This document shows, one piece after another, positions 63,321 through 64,000 of a stretch of 64,000 bases of DNA. This DNA is from Paraburkholderia solisilvae (GTDB lineage: Bacteria > Pseudomonadota > Gammaproteobacteria > Burkholderiales > Burkholderiaceae), in contig NZ_CADIKF010000029.1 in assembly GCF_902859875.1 (NCBI RefSeq), positions 1 to 64,000 of the forward strand. Direction: 5' to 3'. A program made the position numbers and the translations under genes. Below the pieces are notes generated by a model, which was given only the letters and a program-made list of their open reading frames with translations, was not told where the DNA came from and did not search any database. Position 1 is the first letter of the stretch. Every line of letters begins with the position of its first letter.

Positions 63321-64000
63321 TTAAATATGGCGCGCGTACACCTGCTCGTCGATCGCATCGTCGCGTTTCGCGTTCAACGGCTCGACACGGCCCACCACGA
63401 ACAGATAACTCGCGGCGCCGAGCACGCAAAATACGCCTGCGACCACCAGCGGAATCGTGAACGAGCCTTTGGTCATTTGCAGCATCACGCCGGTAAACGT
63501 GGTGAGCGCGATGCCGGCCAGATTCGAGGCGAAGTTCTGTATGCCGGCGAGCGACGCGACGTGTTGCGGCGTCGGCGCGACGTCCGCCGGCAGCGACCAG
63601 ATGCTCGCCGCCGCGGCCGCGAGGCTGCCGTATGCGACCGCGAAGAGCGCGAGCATCTCGTAGACGCCCGGCACGACCGCGGTCAATGTAATGACCGACG
63701 ACAGCAGCATGCCGCCGACAATGCAGGTCTTGCGCGCGGCGGTCGCGCTCCACCCGCGCCGCACGAGCGCATCGGAGAGCCAGCCGCCAAACCAGCCGCC
63801 GGGAATCGACGCGATCGCAGGCAACACGCCCAGCGTGCCGAGCGACTTCAACGAGAAGCCGCGCACGTCGACCAGATAGCTCGGGAACCACGTGATAAAA
63901 AAGTAGATGACGAAGTTCAGGCAGAAGAAGCCGAACATCATCCCCCATACGGTGCGGTAGCGAAACAGTGTGCTCCAGCGAATGGCCGGCCCCGCGGGCT
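63321..64000 (-). CDS. MFS transporter of the anion:cation symporter type (partial)
   Basis: The last ~226 codons; the frame is still open at the window edge. The visible part has six or so membrane helices with W-F-P-S-Y-L-V-D-V-R-G-F-S and P-G-G-W-F-G-G-W-L-S-D (motif A-like), characteristic of the ACS family of tartrate/hexuronate/organic-anion symporters. The gene lies upstream of the Ldh dehydrogenase on the same strand, with 92 bp between, and probably imports its substrate. Confidence 0.88.
   Translation of the reverse strand, partial: PAGPAIRWSTLFRYRTVWGMMFGFFCLNFVIYFFITWFPSYLVDVRGFSLKSLGTLGVLPAIASIPGGWFGGWLSDALVRRGWSATAARKTCIVGGMLLSSVITLTAVVPGVYEMLALFAVAYGSLAAAAASIWSLPADVAPTPQHVASLAGIQNFASNLAGIALTTFTGVMLQMTKGSFTIPLVVAGVFCVLGAASYLFVVGRVEPLNAKRDDAIDEQVYARHI

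Overview
The window reads as chromosomal DNA of a Burkholderiaceae member, most likely Paraburkholderia, Burkholderia or Caballeronia. GC content is high (about two thirds by eye), and it has a complete seven-gene wsp surface-sensing operon, glcB/glcG beside aldA, several LysR-SDR pairs, and DUF2182/DUF899, DUF4865 and DUF1501/DUF1800 genes. I saw no rRNA, tRNA, CRISPR array, transposase or intact prophage. The genus call is inference from gene content.

Layout. 1-4.0 kb: tail of a DUF1800 gene, a Tat-exported DUF1501 protein, a small exported protein and asparagine synthetase. 4.1-8.8 kb: glycolate/glyoxylate block, glcG-glcB (minus) divergent from aldA (plus), with two palindromes in the shared control region. 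9.1-13 kb: phosphoketolase, a lipoprotein with a cyclic-nucleotide-binding-like domain, a VOC protein and a DUF1488-like protein. 13.3-16.8 kb: lipoprotein phosphoesterase (phospholipase C/acid phosphatase type) and a CSS-EAL c-di-GMP phosphodiesterase. 17-21 kb: LysR/SDR pair, second SDR, GlxA-type regulator. 21.3-30.8 kb: wspA-B-C-D-E-F-R on the minus strand, mostly joined by 4-bp ATGA overlaps. 31.4-33.7 kb: divergent flavin monooxygenase and SsuA-like sulfonate-binding protein. 33.8-36.7 kb: Tat-exported Fe/Mn superoxide dismutase, a TetR regulator and Ohr sharing a repeated operator-like site, and two small proteins. 37-42.8 kb: EamA exporter, a second LysR/SDR pair, membrane-anchored catalase plus cytochrome b561 operon, sterol desaturase-family protein. 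43.3-47.8 kb: histidine phosphatase, small lipoprotein, DUF899-DUF2182 operon divergent from an HTH protein. 47.8-49.2 kb: AT-richer two-gene cassette (GNAT-PUA/EVE-like protein and ASCH protein), the clearest sign of transfer. 49.6-56.3 kb: MFS exporter, beta-propeller protein, a candidate small RNA, TauD-family dioxygenase, SulP transporter, deacetylase. 56.6-64 kb: LysR/tautomerase/DUF4865, a MarR regulator carrying an integrase arm-type domain, a nitrilase-fold protein lacking the usual cysteine, LysR, Ldh-family dehydrogenase and a truncated MFS gene.

How the genes fit together. AldA makes glycolate from glycolaldehyde and GlcB condenses glyoxylate with acetyl-CoA; phosphoketolase is a potential acetyl-phosphate source. 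Wsp controls c-di-GMP synthesis, and the EAL protein can degrade it. SOD, Ohr and catalase/b561 form a loose oxidative-defence group. The flavin monooxygenase and SsuA-like protein suggest sulfonate use.

Most unusual observations: the integrase-arm/MarR fusion; the GNAT-PUA + ASCH cassette; a nitrilase homologue with Gly at the catalytic Cys position; a candidate sRNA with promoter and terminator; paired operator-like sites before tetR and ohr; an 11-bp-arm palindrome before aldA; three unrelated 12-14 bp minisatellites placed at the 3' ends of genes; and a 9-bp repeat encoding a Gly-Pro-Ile linker in WspC.
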